This document shows, piece after piece, positions 38,167 through 50,878 of a stretch of DNA of 64,000 bases. A program made the translations under genes and the position numbers. Position 1 is the first letter of the stretch. Each line of letters begins with the position of its first letter. The DNA is from Anopheles merus. Taxonomy: Eukaryota; Arthropoda; Insecta; Diptera; Culicidae. Below the pieces are notes generated by a model that was not told the DNA's origin, ran no database searches, and worked only from the letters and a program-made list of their open reading frames with translations. The stretch is from positions 33,158,755 to 33,222,754 of the forward strand of contig NC_054083.1 of NCBI RefSeq assembly GCF_017562075.2, written 5' to 3'.

Positions 38167-38604
38167 CTATTTATCCGGAATAGATTCAAGGCCCTAAAAG
38201 AACAACAAAACAAACATTTAAGCAATCATTCCTCTAGAAGGAAAACTCTCAACTCTGAAGCACTCACGTTGCACTGGTACGGGTTGCCGGTCAGTCGCAT
38301 GTCCCGGGTGTACATAATGCGGTCCCATCTTTCATCCGTATTGCGCCGGTATGCCTACGAACAATTAGATTGGAAAAAACATTTTAATGCTACCACTTCC
38401 AACGCATCTTCTGCAAGCATCCCAAAAACCGGGACCTGGTTATGTAAAAGCCCCAACAACAAACCAAAGCAACAACGACGAGAGACGGCGCAGGGCTTTA
38501 CTTACATTGTCCAGCGTCAGCTTGTGCAGTCCGTACAGCGCAAACCCGGGCACGGACAGGACGGCCGTAATGATTCCGAACGAGGGCAGGATTTCGAACC
38601 ACAT
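38167..38604 (-). CDS. ND-MWFE: NADH dehydrogenase (ubiquinone) 1 alpha subunit 1, MWFE
   Basis: Exons on the minus strand: 38604-38506, 38354-38268, 38193-38167 (33, 29 and 8 codons plus stop), giving 70 aa, the usual length of this family. The protein starts with the family's namesake MWFEILPSFG. One N-terminal membrane helix (about 9-27) follows, then a charged tail with RRNTDERWDRIMYTRD and NPYQCNGLESIP. It is a nuclear-encoded accessory subunit of the membrane arm of mitochondrial complex I, needed for assembly in other animals. Introns are about 75-150 bp with GTAAGT/GTGAGT donors. It is convergent with Corin and lies just downstream of RGS7 on the same strand; there is no functional link. 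Confidence 0.95.
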
Positions 38605-40316
38605 TTTGTGTTTTGATTGCAAAAGTTACACCAAAACTGCGTGAATCCAGCCAAGTGGGTTGAAGATGTTTTTCTTTTCGCCTGTCAACGCGCTGCTGTC
38701 ACACCGTCAGCCCAAGGTGACTAGAGAGCGATGCCCAAGGAACAGTGACATATGGTACATGGAGCAAATTTTAAGCGTTTCTCACATTGGTTCAGCAGAG
38801 ACACAAACCCAGGGGACAAGTCTTATTAATTCAAAAAGGCCTGAATAAATATTAAAACGGCTGTATTGAAGAATAAAGTTTACGTAGACTAAGGAATGAT
38901 CAATCCCATATCACTTCAGAGGAAATTAAAAAAAAAAAACAAACACATATCAAATTTAGTTTCTCGATTCTCATTTATTCCATCATAATAACGAACTTGT
39001 CTTGTTCTTTGTGTTCTAACGGATTTTTGTTGTTGTTGCTGTTGTAATAGTATTATAACACTTCTTGTCTATCCTCCCCGTTTCGGTATTATTGTTTATC
39101 AATCAATACTATCTGCTACAGCTCTATTATTATGTTGTCTCACTTATGTTTCCACGCTGTAAACGCACGTCCCCTCGGACTGTTTTCCTTCACCTTCAGG
39201 AATGTTTACAGTTTGCAGGCTGTCTGTGTGTTCTGTGTCTCTGTAACCGTATTTCTTGTATATGTATAATGCCATCTGATGTATGTGCGTTTGGTTGTAT
39301 TTGCTTGTTTCAAATTCGCATATTTCTTGGTTTTTTTTCTTTTTGTCTTCACGAATGGGAATAGGGTGGGCTGGGTTTTGTTAGTGTGTTCTGGATCAGG
39401 AAGGGCGAGGGCGACACTTCGTATGTATGAGTGTTTGTATATATGATATATTTATTTCAATATAATAATATTTGCTCTTGTCTTGTTGCTGCGTTTTCAT
39501 TTACCTAATATGCATTGTATCTGTTGTATAATTCTAATGGCATTGCTACCCGTTCGCTCCACACATTTTCGAACCGCGCATGGCGAGCTCTCTGTATCTT
39601 CAACAACGCATTCTGCCCCACCCCCCACAGTCGTCATGGGCGCTCCGTTTCTTTCCCTATGTTGTTTGCACTACTCTTACACTATTATAAGTATTTCACT
39701 AGTTTCTTTTGTATGTTTCTTTTACTTTTACACTAAATGAGATACATCGCACTGCACAATGCGCATCGATTATTCGCGCGCTGCGTACGAAATAAACGCT
39801 ATCCCCACCCGTTCGATGAAGTTTCATCAACAATTCCTTTGTTTGGTTGTATTTGGTTGGTTTTTGTGTTGTTCTAGTTTTTTTTTGCGTGTTTGCGTTT
39901 CGCTATTATATGGTATCGCGCGGCCTGCCCCGCTATCTGGCAAATACGTTACAGTAAATGGCATCGCGAAACACGGCCTTAACACGTGTTCCGCTTTTTA
40001 AATCTTAGCATAACGATTCCTTCGCTTCGCGCCTGTGTGTGTGTATGTACTTCCGCTTACCCACTACTTCAGTTATGGCGATCAATGACGCTAATAAAAC
40101 AATCGTTCTATGAACACACGCGCACACACGATCAGAACGAAACTGTAACAAGCTCCCTCCTCGTCTACATATATCATTTTGCTTTACCACTACTACACCA
40201 CGCTCTATGCTACCCGCGATTTTCATTCGAGAGGAGTACGATATTTCTTGCACGCGCGTCTTTTGCACTTCGCTCGTTTTATCGTCGTAAAAACATGACT
40301 GTGGTGCGCCCGTGCC
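38605..40316. other. NDUFA1 upstream region and RGS7 3' UTR
   Basis: About 350 bp upstream of NDUFA1 precede a T-rich tract on the plus strand that most likely represents the RGS7 3' UTR. Minus-strand AATAAA words lie at 38974-38979 and 39451-39456. No other gene was recognised here. Confidence 0.5.
38974..38979 (-). terminator. candidate distal poly(A) signal of RGS7
   Basis: TTTATT on the plus strand is AATAAA on the minus strand. Downstream of it on the minus strand lies a long T-run (the A-run at 38930-38939 on plus), as expected for a cleavage region. An alternative signal at 39451-39456 would give a 3' UTR of about 870 nt. Confidence 0.4.
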
Positions 40317-42571
40317 TTAGCGCTTCACGCCGAACAGGTTCGGTATGGATTTGATCTTCTTCTTCGACCCGTTCAGATACTCCTTGTACATGTCGGAGCG
40401 CAGGTAGCGTGAGTAGGAGTCACTCTTCATCAGATGGTACACGTGGGCGGCGGCCACATCGAAGCACCAGCGGTTCGGCGGTGCCGCACTGCTTACCGCC
40501 TCCCGGGCCAGCTCCATCGATTTCGAGTCCACGTTCACCGGGCACGGCGCGTCCGGGGCGAGAAACTCCAGATATATTGCATGGGCCGCCTCTTTCACCT
40601 TCGACTGTGGTTGTGCCTTCATGCTCTGTACCGACTCCCAGAACCTGTGGATGTAGGAGGAACAAGCCGGGCACGATTTTAGTTTAGAGGACGATTATTA
40701 CAACACAGGCGAGCTTACTTGAGGTTTTCCCCACTAAATTCCTTGTCCAGAAACTTCGAAAACTGTTCCCGACCGACGGGATCGTTCAGAAGTTCGCGCA
40801 AGCTAAAGCCCCACCGCTTGACGCGCTTTAGCGATACGTCTTTGCTGCAAAGGGGGAAAAACCAAAACATAACAAATGTTTTTAGCTTATTACCATCGGA
40901 TTAGTACTGAATGGCTTTGCTGGCTTGACACTTACGCAGTTCGATCGGCGTCCCACATCTCGGTATTGTCCGTGATCCAAGGGTTCGGCTGATCTGGCGG
41001 GTTCAGAAAGCTATCGTACTCATTGTATTGCTCAAAGTAAGAAGTGTAGCTGGAACGAAACGAAAACAGAAACAAACAATGTCAATGCATATTTTACAAC
41101 AAAAAATAAATACTACAAATAAGCAAAAAAAATATTTAAAAAAATGAACAAGGCAAGGAAAATTTGGAAACAGAAACATAAACATTGATCCTAAAAAAAA
41201 ATAAAACTAAAAACAGAAGAAGAAAACAAAAAGAAAGTCAAAATGGTTTTGCAAACGAAAACATTCCCAAAATGCACTCGATAGCTCGATCCCTCTCTCT
41301 CCATGCGACACCAACTTACGATTCGGCCACTTTGGAGATTTTGATCGTGCGTCGCTCGAGCTTTAGCTTCAGCAGCTTTATCTGGCGCGTCAGCTGCTCG
41401 ACCGGGTTGCTATTGCCGGCCGTACCGGACGATCCCGAGCCCAGGCTGGAAGCGCCGCGCCGATACGCCTTCTTGATGTCCACCTCGGTCGTATTGACGC
41501 AGCCCGGCATTGGCCGGTGCACGTCCCAGAACGCACGCTCCTGCGAGTCGAGCACCTTGCGCTCGAGCTTGTCCCGCTTCTTGTCCACCTTGCTTTGCGC
41601 TTCCGCCTGCATGAAGATAAACTCCCACTTGCGGGAAAACATCTTCTGCAGCTTGGCCAAATTTTCCGCCTCGTAGTCGGCCAGCTCGAGGCGCGTCTTG
41701 TTCTGCATCGTTCGCTTGCACAGGTACACGGCGTAGTCGGTGTTTTCCGGCTCCCAGCAGTTGGAGGGCCAGAAGTAGGGCGTCTGGAAGCGGTAGAACG
41801 TGCCGTCGTTCTTCACCGTCAGCTGGTGGTCGTCGATCGGGAACAGATACCCGTGGGAGGCGAGCAGGTGGGCCAGATGCAGCGCCTCGTTCACGTCGTC
41901 TATGCTGAGATTCTTCATGATCCACGCTATCAGATCGGCACCAGTGAATACGGACGGTACTTTGCTCATGAAGGCTTTGATGGTGCGCACCGAGACGCCG
42001 CCCTCCTCACCCTGCATCCGCTCGACGATCGCTTCCATCTGCGAAGCGAAACGTGAAACGAGTAGTTAGCATATTGAAACAGGAGCGGCTGGGTCGGTTT
42101 GCTTACCTTCTTATAAACTAAAATGTTCGGTGCATCCTGGTTCAGTGCCGCCTGGGTGGCCTGTGCATGGGAGGGTTGACCACCCTGGCCCGGCTTGTTA
42201 CCGGACGATCCGGCGCTCGTACCGGCGGCGGCACTGGAGGAGATCGTTGCCGTCGTTGTTGTTGTGATTGTTGCCGTTGAAGTTGTAGCCACTGTTGTAC
42301 TACTACTACTACTACTACTAATGTTACTACCGCCACTCCCGGCTGGTGGCACTACCGCATTCCCTACCCCACCCTGGGTAACTGTGCCCTCTCCTCCATC
42401 GGTTCCAGCCGATCCCCGGTTGCAGTTGTTGCTACTGTTGCTGGACGTAATCGTTTCCCTGTCCCGATCCTTGTCCTTTTCGTTGCCGTTAGCGTTCATC
42501 TTTTTCGGTGCACTTATCACTACTGCCACTGCTGCCTTGTCTTTATCAACTTCCGAGGTCATCGTTACCAT
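40317..42571 (-). CDS. RGS7: R7-family regulator of G-protein signalling (RGS7-like)
   Basis: Exons on the minus strand: 42571-42107, 42038-41320, 41049-40936, 40844-40719, 40644-40317; 1752 nt, 583 aa. A low-complexity N-terminus (1-155, Ser/Thr/Gly-rich) ends in NILVYKK, which matches the start of the conserved region in vertebrate RGS7. Then follow a DEP domain (about 156-245), the DHEX linker with FQTPYFWPSNCWEPENTDYA, a G-gamma-like domain (about 366-430, with the NPWITDN motif) and an RGS domain (about 442-560, RWGFSLRELLNDP). The family binds Gbeta5 through the GGL domain and accelerates GTP hydrolysis by Gi/o-class alpha subunits, mainly in neurons. An in-frame stop lies 15 nt upstream of the chosen ATG, so the long N-terminus is open from its first ATG. 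It is divergent from ICA69. Confidence 0.93.
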
Positions 42572-44370
42572 CGTCCCTACCCGTTACCACCCCCACCCTC
42601 CCCTGACTGGCCTCTTGCCCCGCAAAAATCCGCCCCAGAAGGAGGAGCGAAGGCTTCTTCTCTTCCACCACCGCGTTTGCACCACCCACTTTACTCTACA
42701 CCGGTCCCGGACGACTGCCGGATGTGCCGGATGTGCTTAATCAAATAATGCATTTTTGAATCTGTAAACGAGGAAATGAAGTTTTAGTTTGCGATTGCCT
42801 TTTCGACTGACGCGCGCGCTCCGTATGTGCCCCGGGCGGCTTGCGTCTGTGTTTATTTGTGTTAATTTGTATGAAAGTGTGTGTGTGTGTGAGTGTTTGT
42901 GTGTGCACGTCTGTAGTGAAGTGGAAAACATGCACCCTTCTTTTCGGAGCATAACACATTGAACTAAATGAAAGAGAAACTGCCTACCGACTGTGTGTGT
43001 GTTGCCACATGCACTCTCACTTGATTCTGAACTCGAACTGAAGCTGCCTTTCAACTATCATCCAGTGCTGCAGCGGCAGTGTCATCACCCTCTACACCCA
43101 TACTGAAACGCTATCCACACATATTTATGCTCTTGTTTTTATTTATACGCAACCACTGGCACCAGCTGGCCCGGCAATCAAAATATTGAAAATCCCAAAC
43201 CGCTCCCGTCAGGTCGCGCGCGCATTCGATTTGATGCGATTGAGGCGAAAATTTACGACTATTTTACGGTTCTGCCCTGTCCTGCTTCTTTTCGATAACC
43301 CTCTGCGTCGTAAATAATCTCGGCAAAACCATTTCTTCCTGGTGCGATGCGAAACCGGTGCCGGCCATCGCTTGAACAATCGTACGATCGCGTTCCGTCT
43401 CATCAACGATTGACGGCGGCTGCAAGACAAGCTCGAAGCTCGCGGGGCTTAAAAATAGCTAATGACATAATTGCTGAAGCATGCTGGAGCATCCTAGGCA
43501 TTTGGTGGCCGGCCGGCGTGCGACAGATTCCAGCCCAGAGCACAGCAGAGAGCATGTGTGCATGGGACAAAGGGAAATGTTTTTAAATCCGAACACGTGT
43601 TTTCGGCCGATGCTTGCTGCGGATGAACCGCAACAAAAACATACACACTGATAAGAGGGGACCCTGTTGCATTGGGAGCGGTCGCACTAGTTCACAATAA
43701 CTTACGCCGAAAGACATGGTTAATGTTAAATGTCGAACAGGGGAAATAAATCAAAACCGTAAACAACGTGTTTGTACGTTTTAACGGCTTTCTTGTGCCT
43801 GAATTGGAACAAGATTAGTTAATTGATTCAAATTTATAGAGAAAAATAAGAAATGCGTACATGGTTACATCCATAAATTCGAAGTGGAAGAAGGTTTCAA
43901 TTGGTTTTCAAATACAAAGTTAACTATTGTTAAAATACTAATGTTAATATCCTACAGACTTGTTATGTATTGGGAAATGTGTGTGTTGTTGAGAAATAAT
44001 AGAGGAAATAATTTAGAAATTAATGAAAAACATGTGGCATTGCTTAACATTATTAAATGCCGTAGGGAAACTCATTACGCCCGCGAGCCGTAGATCATCG
44101 TTTGCCATCTGGACAGACAACCCCCCCCCCCCCCCCCCAACCCTTCCATACGCTGAACTGATTATTTTGTTGTGGGTCATACTAACAAGTCAAGGATAGC
44201 AGTACATGGTGGTAAGTTAATAAAAAAAACTGATGTTGACCCCCTGAAACTGTTTCTGATCTCGTACAAATAATTGAAATGAATAGATGAAAACTACATT
44301 TAGTAATTATTCTATGTTTCTATTTAGTAATTTCTGGCTCAATTACTATAAAGTAATGATGGGTAAAGTT
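42572..44370. other. RGS7 upstream region
   Basis: The probable 5' UTR and promoter side of RGS7. It contains a short (GT)n near 42878 and a run of 18 C at 44121-44138. From 43700 it is A/T-rich. No gene is supported. Confidence 0.45.
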
Positions 44371-44377
44371 GCAAAAA

Positions 44378-44830
44378 TCCGGAGTCGGCTCCGATCCGAC
44401 TTCGATAATGTGCCGGAATCGTCTCCGGAAGGTAGGTTCGCCCAGTGTTATCCGGAGTCGTTCTTAATCGTCAGGAAACGCCCGTAGTTGTCCAGAGGCG
44501 TCCGGAGTCGTCCTGAGTCGTCCGGAATTGTTGGAAGTCGGCCTGAGTCGTAGGGAGTCGGAGTCATCCGGAGTCGTTCGTAGTCGTCAGAGTCATCCCG
44601 AGTCGTCCAGAATCGCCCGAAGTCGTCCGGAGTCGTCCGGAGTCGTCCGTAGTCTTTCGGAGTCGGAGTCGTCCGGAGTCGTCCGGAGTTGTTCGGAGTC
44701 GTCCGGAGTCGTCCGGAGTTGTTCGGAGTCGTCCGGAGTCGTCCGGAGTTGTTCGGAGTCGTCGGAGCCATCCAGAGTCGCCCAGAGTCGACCAGAGTCG
44801 TCCGGAATCGGAGACATCCGAAGTCAACCG
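44378..44830 (+). repeat. GTCCGGAGTC minisatellite with 30-bp higher-order unit
   Basis: The core at about 44600-44765 is built of 10-bp units (GTCCGGAGTC, GTCCGGAGTT, GTTCGGAGTC). These recur as a three-unit, 30-bp cycle at least three times between 44680 and 44765. The edges are more degenerate copies with the same GGAGTCG word. Because 30 is divisible by 3, long frames stay open on both strands, but they are repeat artefacts. G/C-rich flanking words of the same type (CCGGAGTCGG, CTTCGA) extend to about 45030. Confidence 0.9.
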
Positions 44831-45030
44831 GAGCCGGCCTTCGAAACAAAGGCCTGTATGCGAAGGTGCACGCGCAAAGTGAAAGACAAAAAGCACAACA
44901 AAATGAAATACCTGATCACAAGTACATTGCACCGGACGGTTCCTGTTGACTTCGACCGACTGCGATTCCGGTCGACACCGATCGACTGTGGACGACTCAG
45001 AATGACTCCAACTCCGATCTACTTCGATTG

Positions 45031-48000
45031 TAACAATAATTATAAAAAAAAACCATCCGATTGTAATTGAAGACATCCCGTCATTTCATTATGCCTTGTT
45101 TATTTATTTTACAAAACGATCCATGCTGCAGTTCCGCGCTCTAAAAATCAACCACTTACAACCAAAAAACGGAATTGAATCATCATCATGGAATTGAAAT
45201 AATCACAAACTGGGTTTCCCTGCACTCTGTATTTGCGCCCTAGATTGAGAGAAGCAAAGCCGAACGTGGTTTAAATACCTTACAAATACCAGAAAATCAT
45301 CACGAAATACCAGTTTAAACGCACAGTTAAGCTGAACCCAATTAAAAAGGCAAAAAATAAGAATATGTATGCCGTTAAATGTATGCCGCTGCATAGGCGC
45401 AATCCGATGGCTTTACGCAACAGCATCCCTCTTACTGATACAGTGTAAAACAACGCCATCAAGCGCCCAAGTACGCTGGCGCGCGCGCTCGGCTGTTCCA
45501 TCGTTATCAGAGCTTCCCATCGACGCGACCCAGCATCGCGCTCCTCCAATCGACGCTCCAAGATCTTCTGCTTCTTGGGACCACAACGGGCTGTGCCGTG
45601 CCGGCTTGTTTTGCCATTAAAAGCAAACAGCGATTTGCGATTTGCCAGTACGCCAGTCGCCGGTCCCGTAATCAATCATTCCGCCAGTGCTGATGACTTC
45701 GGCGATGACACGGTCGCCGGCAGAATGTCTCATCGCTCTCGTCTCCCCCTCGCATCGCGTTGGCGTACGTTTTTTTTGTTTGCCCATTCCAATTCTCGTT
45801 ACTATTGCGTGCGCGGAAGGCGTAATGTACGCGAAGGCGCATACGAGGAGTGTTTGCGAGCGGGCGAGCAGCAGCAGCAGCATCAGCAAACAACTCGCAA
45901 CAAACTTCCCTCATATAACCCTAGCAACCATCGGCCCTGTTTTGTGCCCTTCCCCGCACAATCGGCGTTTCCATGGGTTTTATGCTCTCCTAACAATGCA
46001 AAAAAGCGCGCACATACACACACACGCATGGCCCAGAGCATGCTAATGCTGCTGTTGTTGCTGCCGGTAGTGGAGGGTGGCTAGACTTGGAGTCACCACA
46101 CATCATCGGGAAAGTCGCCAGCTGTGCGTCAAACGTTCGGAAGGGAGGCGCTTCTGAATCTGACAAGGTGGACAAAGGTTAAATTGCCACTGAAATGGGT
46201 TCGGACGGACACGAACCCCCCGCCGTCAACTAAGGTCGGGGAGGTTTAAATTTCATTCCCTGCCACCGAACTTGCTTTCCCGTTTTCTTCCACCCACACA
46301 CACACACACTTCCGGCTAGGGGCACACGAGGCACGATATCCTGTCAAAAGTTCACCGAACGGAAAGAGAGAGAGAGAGAGAGAGTGTGTGAGAAAGGCGA
46401 CCCGGGAGAGCACAGCAGGCACATGACATGCGGGGCAGCAGGTTGCGGTTTCTAACTTGTCAGTGGTCGGGTTTACCCTTCGCCCTCCCTCCCTACCGCA
46501 AGGGGTGGATAAGGGCCAATATAGCAACAGAGAAAACACGCGCCCGTACCAAAGATGGAGACGCCTCCACACACACACACGCGTGCGTGCACAAAGGAAG
46601 CAAAAAAGTGCTGCCTTTTTGTTGCCTCTGTGTCGTCCTTGCCCGTGGCGAGAGTTGTGTCCCCATCGCCTGCTCCGTCGTTAACTTCACAACACAACAT
46701 ACACACACACACACAAGCGATGCCACGACGAGGAGCCATTTTCTTCTCTTCCCACTGGGGGCGTCGGAAGGATCTCTCCTCCCGGTGAGAAAACACAATT
46801 GCTCGCGAGTTGGCCGATTGTACGCTCGCTGGCTCACAACTGGCTTCTCACGCGCGCCAGCCTTCCACTGTGTGTCGGGCGGCGACTGGTCCTTTTTTCC
46901 CACCCCGCTCCTCTGTTTCCGTCGGCCCACTTTACTTTTGCCCTGCATCCCCGCGGGCGCGTTCGCCACAGTAAACCACCATTTAAGTAGCGGCAGTTTT
47001 TGTAGTTGTTGTTACCATTTTTTTGTAATAATCCCTCTGCCATTTCCTTGCGCGCCATTCCTTTTCTGTTTGCTTTACTTCTTCTACGGTCCCACGTCAT
47101 ATTGCTCGCTCGTGGCATCATATCTCTTGTCGGTCATCTGAATGGGTCGCTCGCACACACACACAAGGACGCTGATTTTTGCTTACATACCCCGCGTGGT
47201 TTTGCTATCCTCCGCCGCGCGGCCAACCGATCGGTGCGCCCCTACTGCCTTCTCCTTTTTGGACGGATGCGGCATGGGGTGGACGAAGGAGGAGACTGCT
47301 AAAGGAACCTTCGCTTAAGCCGGAGAGCAAATCGGTTTTCCCTCCTCTCCTTGGCAACCGCCCTGTACACCTCCGCTACTGCTGCTGTTTCCTCCGCCGT
47401 TGCGCCAACCGTTTTTCACGTTCCATTCATTTGTGCCTTCACAAAACCGCTTACCTTCTGTTCGTGTGTGCGAGTGGGTGTATGTATGTATGTATGTGCG
47501 TGTGTGGGTTTGTGTAGGAGTTTGGGATGTGATTTTGGGGTGGATTTGTAATACTTTTCTATACTCACTTTGTTGTTTCTTTTTATTCATTCCATTGCAA
47601 TCATCATCGAGCGGGAGGGGGGGCTGTTGCTATCGTGTTGCTTCCTCCCTTACGGCCCCACGTTTCCTTCACGGGATGCGCTTTTGTTTAAAAAAAAAAG
47701 TCGAGAGATGTCAAGCCGTTGCTGCTGCTGCTGCCACCACCACCGCCGCCGCCTACTGCTGCGCTACTCTGCCGTGTTGCTGGAAAGTGTGAGGCCGCTG
47801 CTCGCGGTAGTTGTTGCGTTGCTGTGTCTGCGGCTGTGTGTGTGTATGTCCTTGCATTCCAATCTCGTCTGGCGTGAATTATTTGCGCTTCGATGCACAC
47901 TTTCTCCCCCACTACACACACACACACACACCCTCTCGCAGTTAGCGGGGGTGTTTTGGGGGTGGTGGTGGGATGCGAGAATGGGAAACTTCTTATTCCA

Positions 48001-48338
48001 CCCCACGGCAGCAGGCGTTTTTTAGGAGGGGGAAACGATTTCTCATTAACACCACACTTTTGGCTTTAGCTGTTTTCCGGTCGCCGGAAGTGATTTGCCG
48101 CACATTTCATTTCACACACACATACGCACACACTTGAAGGACTCTATTCAAACAGAAAGACGAGCAAAAGATTAATTCCGTTTTCTCCGCCTATCCATCT
48201 CAAAAACCCGTCGTCGTCCAGTTGCGTTGTGTTTGTTGCCCACATTCCCCTCCCCACCCCCCCTGTTTGTTTACTGTTGCAAAAGTTTTTCGAAGGACAT
48301 TTAATCACTCTCGCCCTCTCTCGCTCGGTCGCTCTCCT

Positions 48339-48407
<69 letters not shown>

Positions 48408-49850
48408 TCCGTTTTGCATCATTTGCGGTGCACTGGTGGAATCTATTTTGGCTTGCCCGTTTTTTTTCCTCAACCCCACTTTCCACTTCCAGTGGTGGTG
48501 AGTACAGATTGGAAAATGCGCGGGGAAGGTCACCCCGAGGAAAACTGTTCAGCCTTTCGGTTTAAGTTTCACTTGGCACAGGAAAATTGGTCTGTTGGTC
48601 TTTCGCAGTGGACGATCTGGAAACGAGTTTGAGATGAATTTTCCACACTCACACACACACACACACACACACTCACACATAAAATAGTGATGCACACACA
48701 CATAGGCGCTGTGAAAAACACTTCACGCTGCGCTGCTAACACCGCCACCACCCATCTTCACCCGCGGGCGAAGGAAGACGGAAGAGTGCGGCAGCAGTTT
48801 TGCCGTCCGATCGCACACCACCAGCACGGAATCCGCCACGGCAATCGAGGAGAGCTCGTTTGTTCGCTTCTCAACGACACGATCGCGGAACAACGCTACA
48901 CAACGCCACCACACACCATCAAAACTCTTATCGCACAAACAGAACGCATCACCAGCAAGTCCTGCGACCGTCCGGCCAGTGCGTCCTGTTTGCACTTCCC
49001 CGCACACCCAACGCTATCCCTCTCGCACAACGCTCTTCTCTTCAAACGCGATTCTGCTGATAAACCCTACCCAGCGGTGGCCATGCACCCGTACCTTTGG
49101 AGTAGAATGCTGAAAAAAAGGAAACCAAGGAACACACACACACACTTTTAGAATGGGGCAATTATTCGCCCCCTCAACCGATCGGGCAGGGAAAGGGAAC
49201 CGATTTAGAGCGCTTGAAAACAGGAAAGCGAAAGATAGCTTTTAAAATGTACATTTACGAAGGAAGCAGCGAGCGAACGAACTGCATCTTTTGCTCCCCG
49301 CAAACACACAACTGAGCCCGTGCACGTCGGGTGAAGCGTTTTTGCAGCTGTCAGTCCGGACGGGTGCGAACCCAGCAGGCGGATTTGTATGGACCGGGCC
49401 GGCACGGTTCAAGGCGTCACATAAGCGTCAGACAGCAGGCGCTAACTGATTACCGTTATGTGTTGCTCTTCCAACCTGAAGATGGCGGGTTTTTGTACTA
49501 GAAATAGTATCCAGCTTCATGATTTCGCACATTCTTCTGACTATCCGTTATTCCGGCCTTAATGGCGACCTATACGCGTCTACTGCGGCTTCAAGGACTG
49601 TATAGGAAAGTGGTCAAGTAATGTAGAACGATTAGACAATTTGAATCGGGCTGATAATCGCAAGAAAATTATTAATCAGTTCACACATTTTACAGGAAAA
49701 GTATGCATGCCTCTAGTAATAACAAATGTTTGAGGGTATGATGATTTTTCAAGAACTCTTCGCTGTCAAATGGCATCCAAGATGGCCAAACCGATTTTGG
49801 CTAATATTTGACCTCGTTCCTACACAGTCCTTGCTGCGGCTCCTTCTATC
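45031..49850. other. RGS7/ICA69 intergenic region
   Basis: No gene supported. It contains (GA)n at about 46365-46385, many short (CA)n runs, (TATG)n near 47480-47500 and an uninterrupted (CT)n at 48341-48408. A minus-strand open frame of 131 codons at 45280-45675 has a hydrophobic C-terminus but no recognisable family. The T/C-rich character of 46900-48700 would suit a 5' UTR or first intron of RGS7; this is a guess. Confidence 0.35.
48341..48408 (+). repeat. (CT)n microsatellite
   Basis: About 68 bp of nearly pure CT. On the minus strand it is a GA tract upstream of RGS7, of the kind bound by GAGA-type factors. Open Ser/Leu or Arg/Glu frames across it are artefacts. Confidence 0.95.
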
Positions 49851-49854
49851 CTCT

Positions 49855-50175
49855 GTCTGGGCCGATCGGAATCGGAATCGACCCAGGGATCCCAATCAGT
49901 TCCGCAATCGTATTCAGAATCAGTTCTGGAATTAGAATCAAAAGTTTCAGAAGCGAAATCAGTCCCAGAATCTCCATGAGAATGGATCGCGTTTACAACT
50001 AAATTTGGATTCTTTGTGGCTTTCAATACAATTGTAGCAGTATAGGACCCAAAGCCTATTCTCATGAAGATGACGAAAACGACTCGGATTTGGGAGCGGA
50101 CTCCGATTTCGGAGCCGATTCTGATTTCGGAGCCAATTCCGATTACGAAGCCGATTTCGATTCCAGAGCCAATTC
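49855..50175 (+). repeat. degenerate GATTC/GGAGCCGATT repeats
   Basis: Two clusters. About 49855-49985 holds many CAGAATC/AATCAG/GGAATC words. About 50080-50175 holds roughly 18-bp units such as GATTTCGGAGCCGATTCT. Both share GATTC and GGAG words with the minisatellite at 44.4-44.8 kb. They do not encode a recognisable protein. Confidence 0.55.
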
Positions 50176-50878
50176 TATTATGTTAAATATTATTAGATTC
50201 CACTCAGACATCATTACATTCCCATTTCGTCAATCATTTAGAACCCCAGCAAAACCTAAAATGGTAACTGGACATCTTTTCATTAATAATAGAGCTTATC
50301 ACAGCATCTACAAGCTACCTTTGGTGACTCAGTCATAAAAGCTAAAAAACACGAAGTAGTTTATAATTTTCTTTTCGGAACGATACATTTGGCAGTAGCT
50401 CATCGATTTTATACCACAAAATACTCATTATTCAGACTATTCCTGACGATGACGCATGGAATGACCAACATGCCTAATTTTAAATAGAACGTATACATTT
50501 CACTCTAAATCCTATCTTAGTAATTGAAACTGTCAACGCCACGTGCTTCCACAACAACGTGCCAAATTCAAATCCCATTCAAAACGTACACTGCATTTGC
50601 GCATACGCAATACTTTCTCCTTATCAAACAACGACGTCGCTTGCACAGAGCAGGGAAGGGAGCCTTCAGCTTTCAACCTGTCAGCGCTATTGCATTGTGG
50701 CGCTGTGAAAAATCGATATTTCCGAGGGAAAGGAAAAATGAAAATAAAACCATACTGTCATCCTTAAACAAACGGTTCCAAACAGCTTTCACGCGAGGCA
50801 CGCAAACGGAGGCGAACCGAGTGGATATCGAGCTGGCAAAAGCGGGACCCCGGACACCCAGGCATAGCACACGTTACA

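Noticed and set aside
44448..45070. Open frames of 130-180 codons on both strands
   Set aside because: They are produced by the 30-bp repeat cycle of the minisatellite and read as monotone Ser/Gly/Val/Arg or Asp/Asp/Ser/Gly sequence.
45280..45675. 131-codon minus-strand open frame with a hydrophobic C-terminus
   Set aside because: No homologue recognised and no splice or poly(A) context; it was not strong enough to call a gene.
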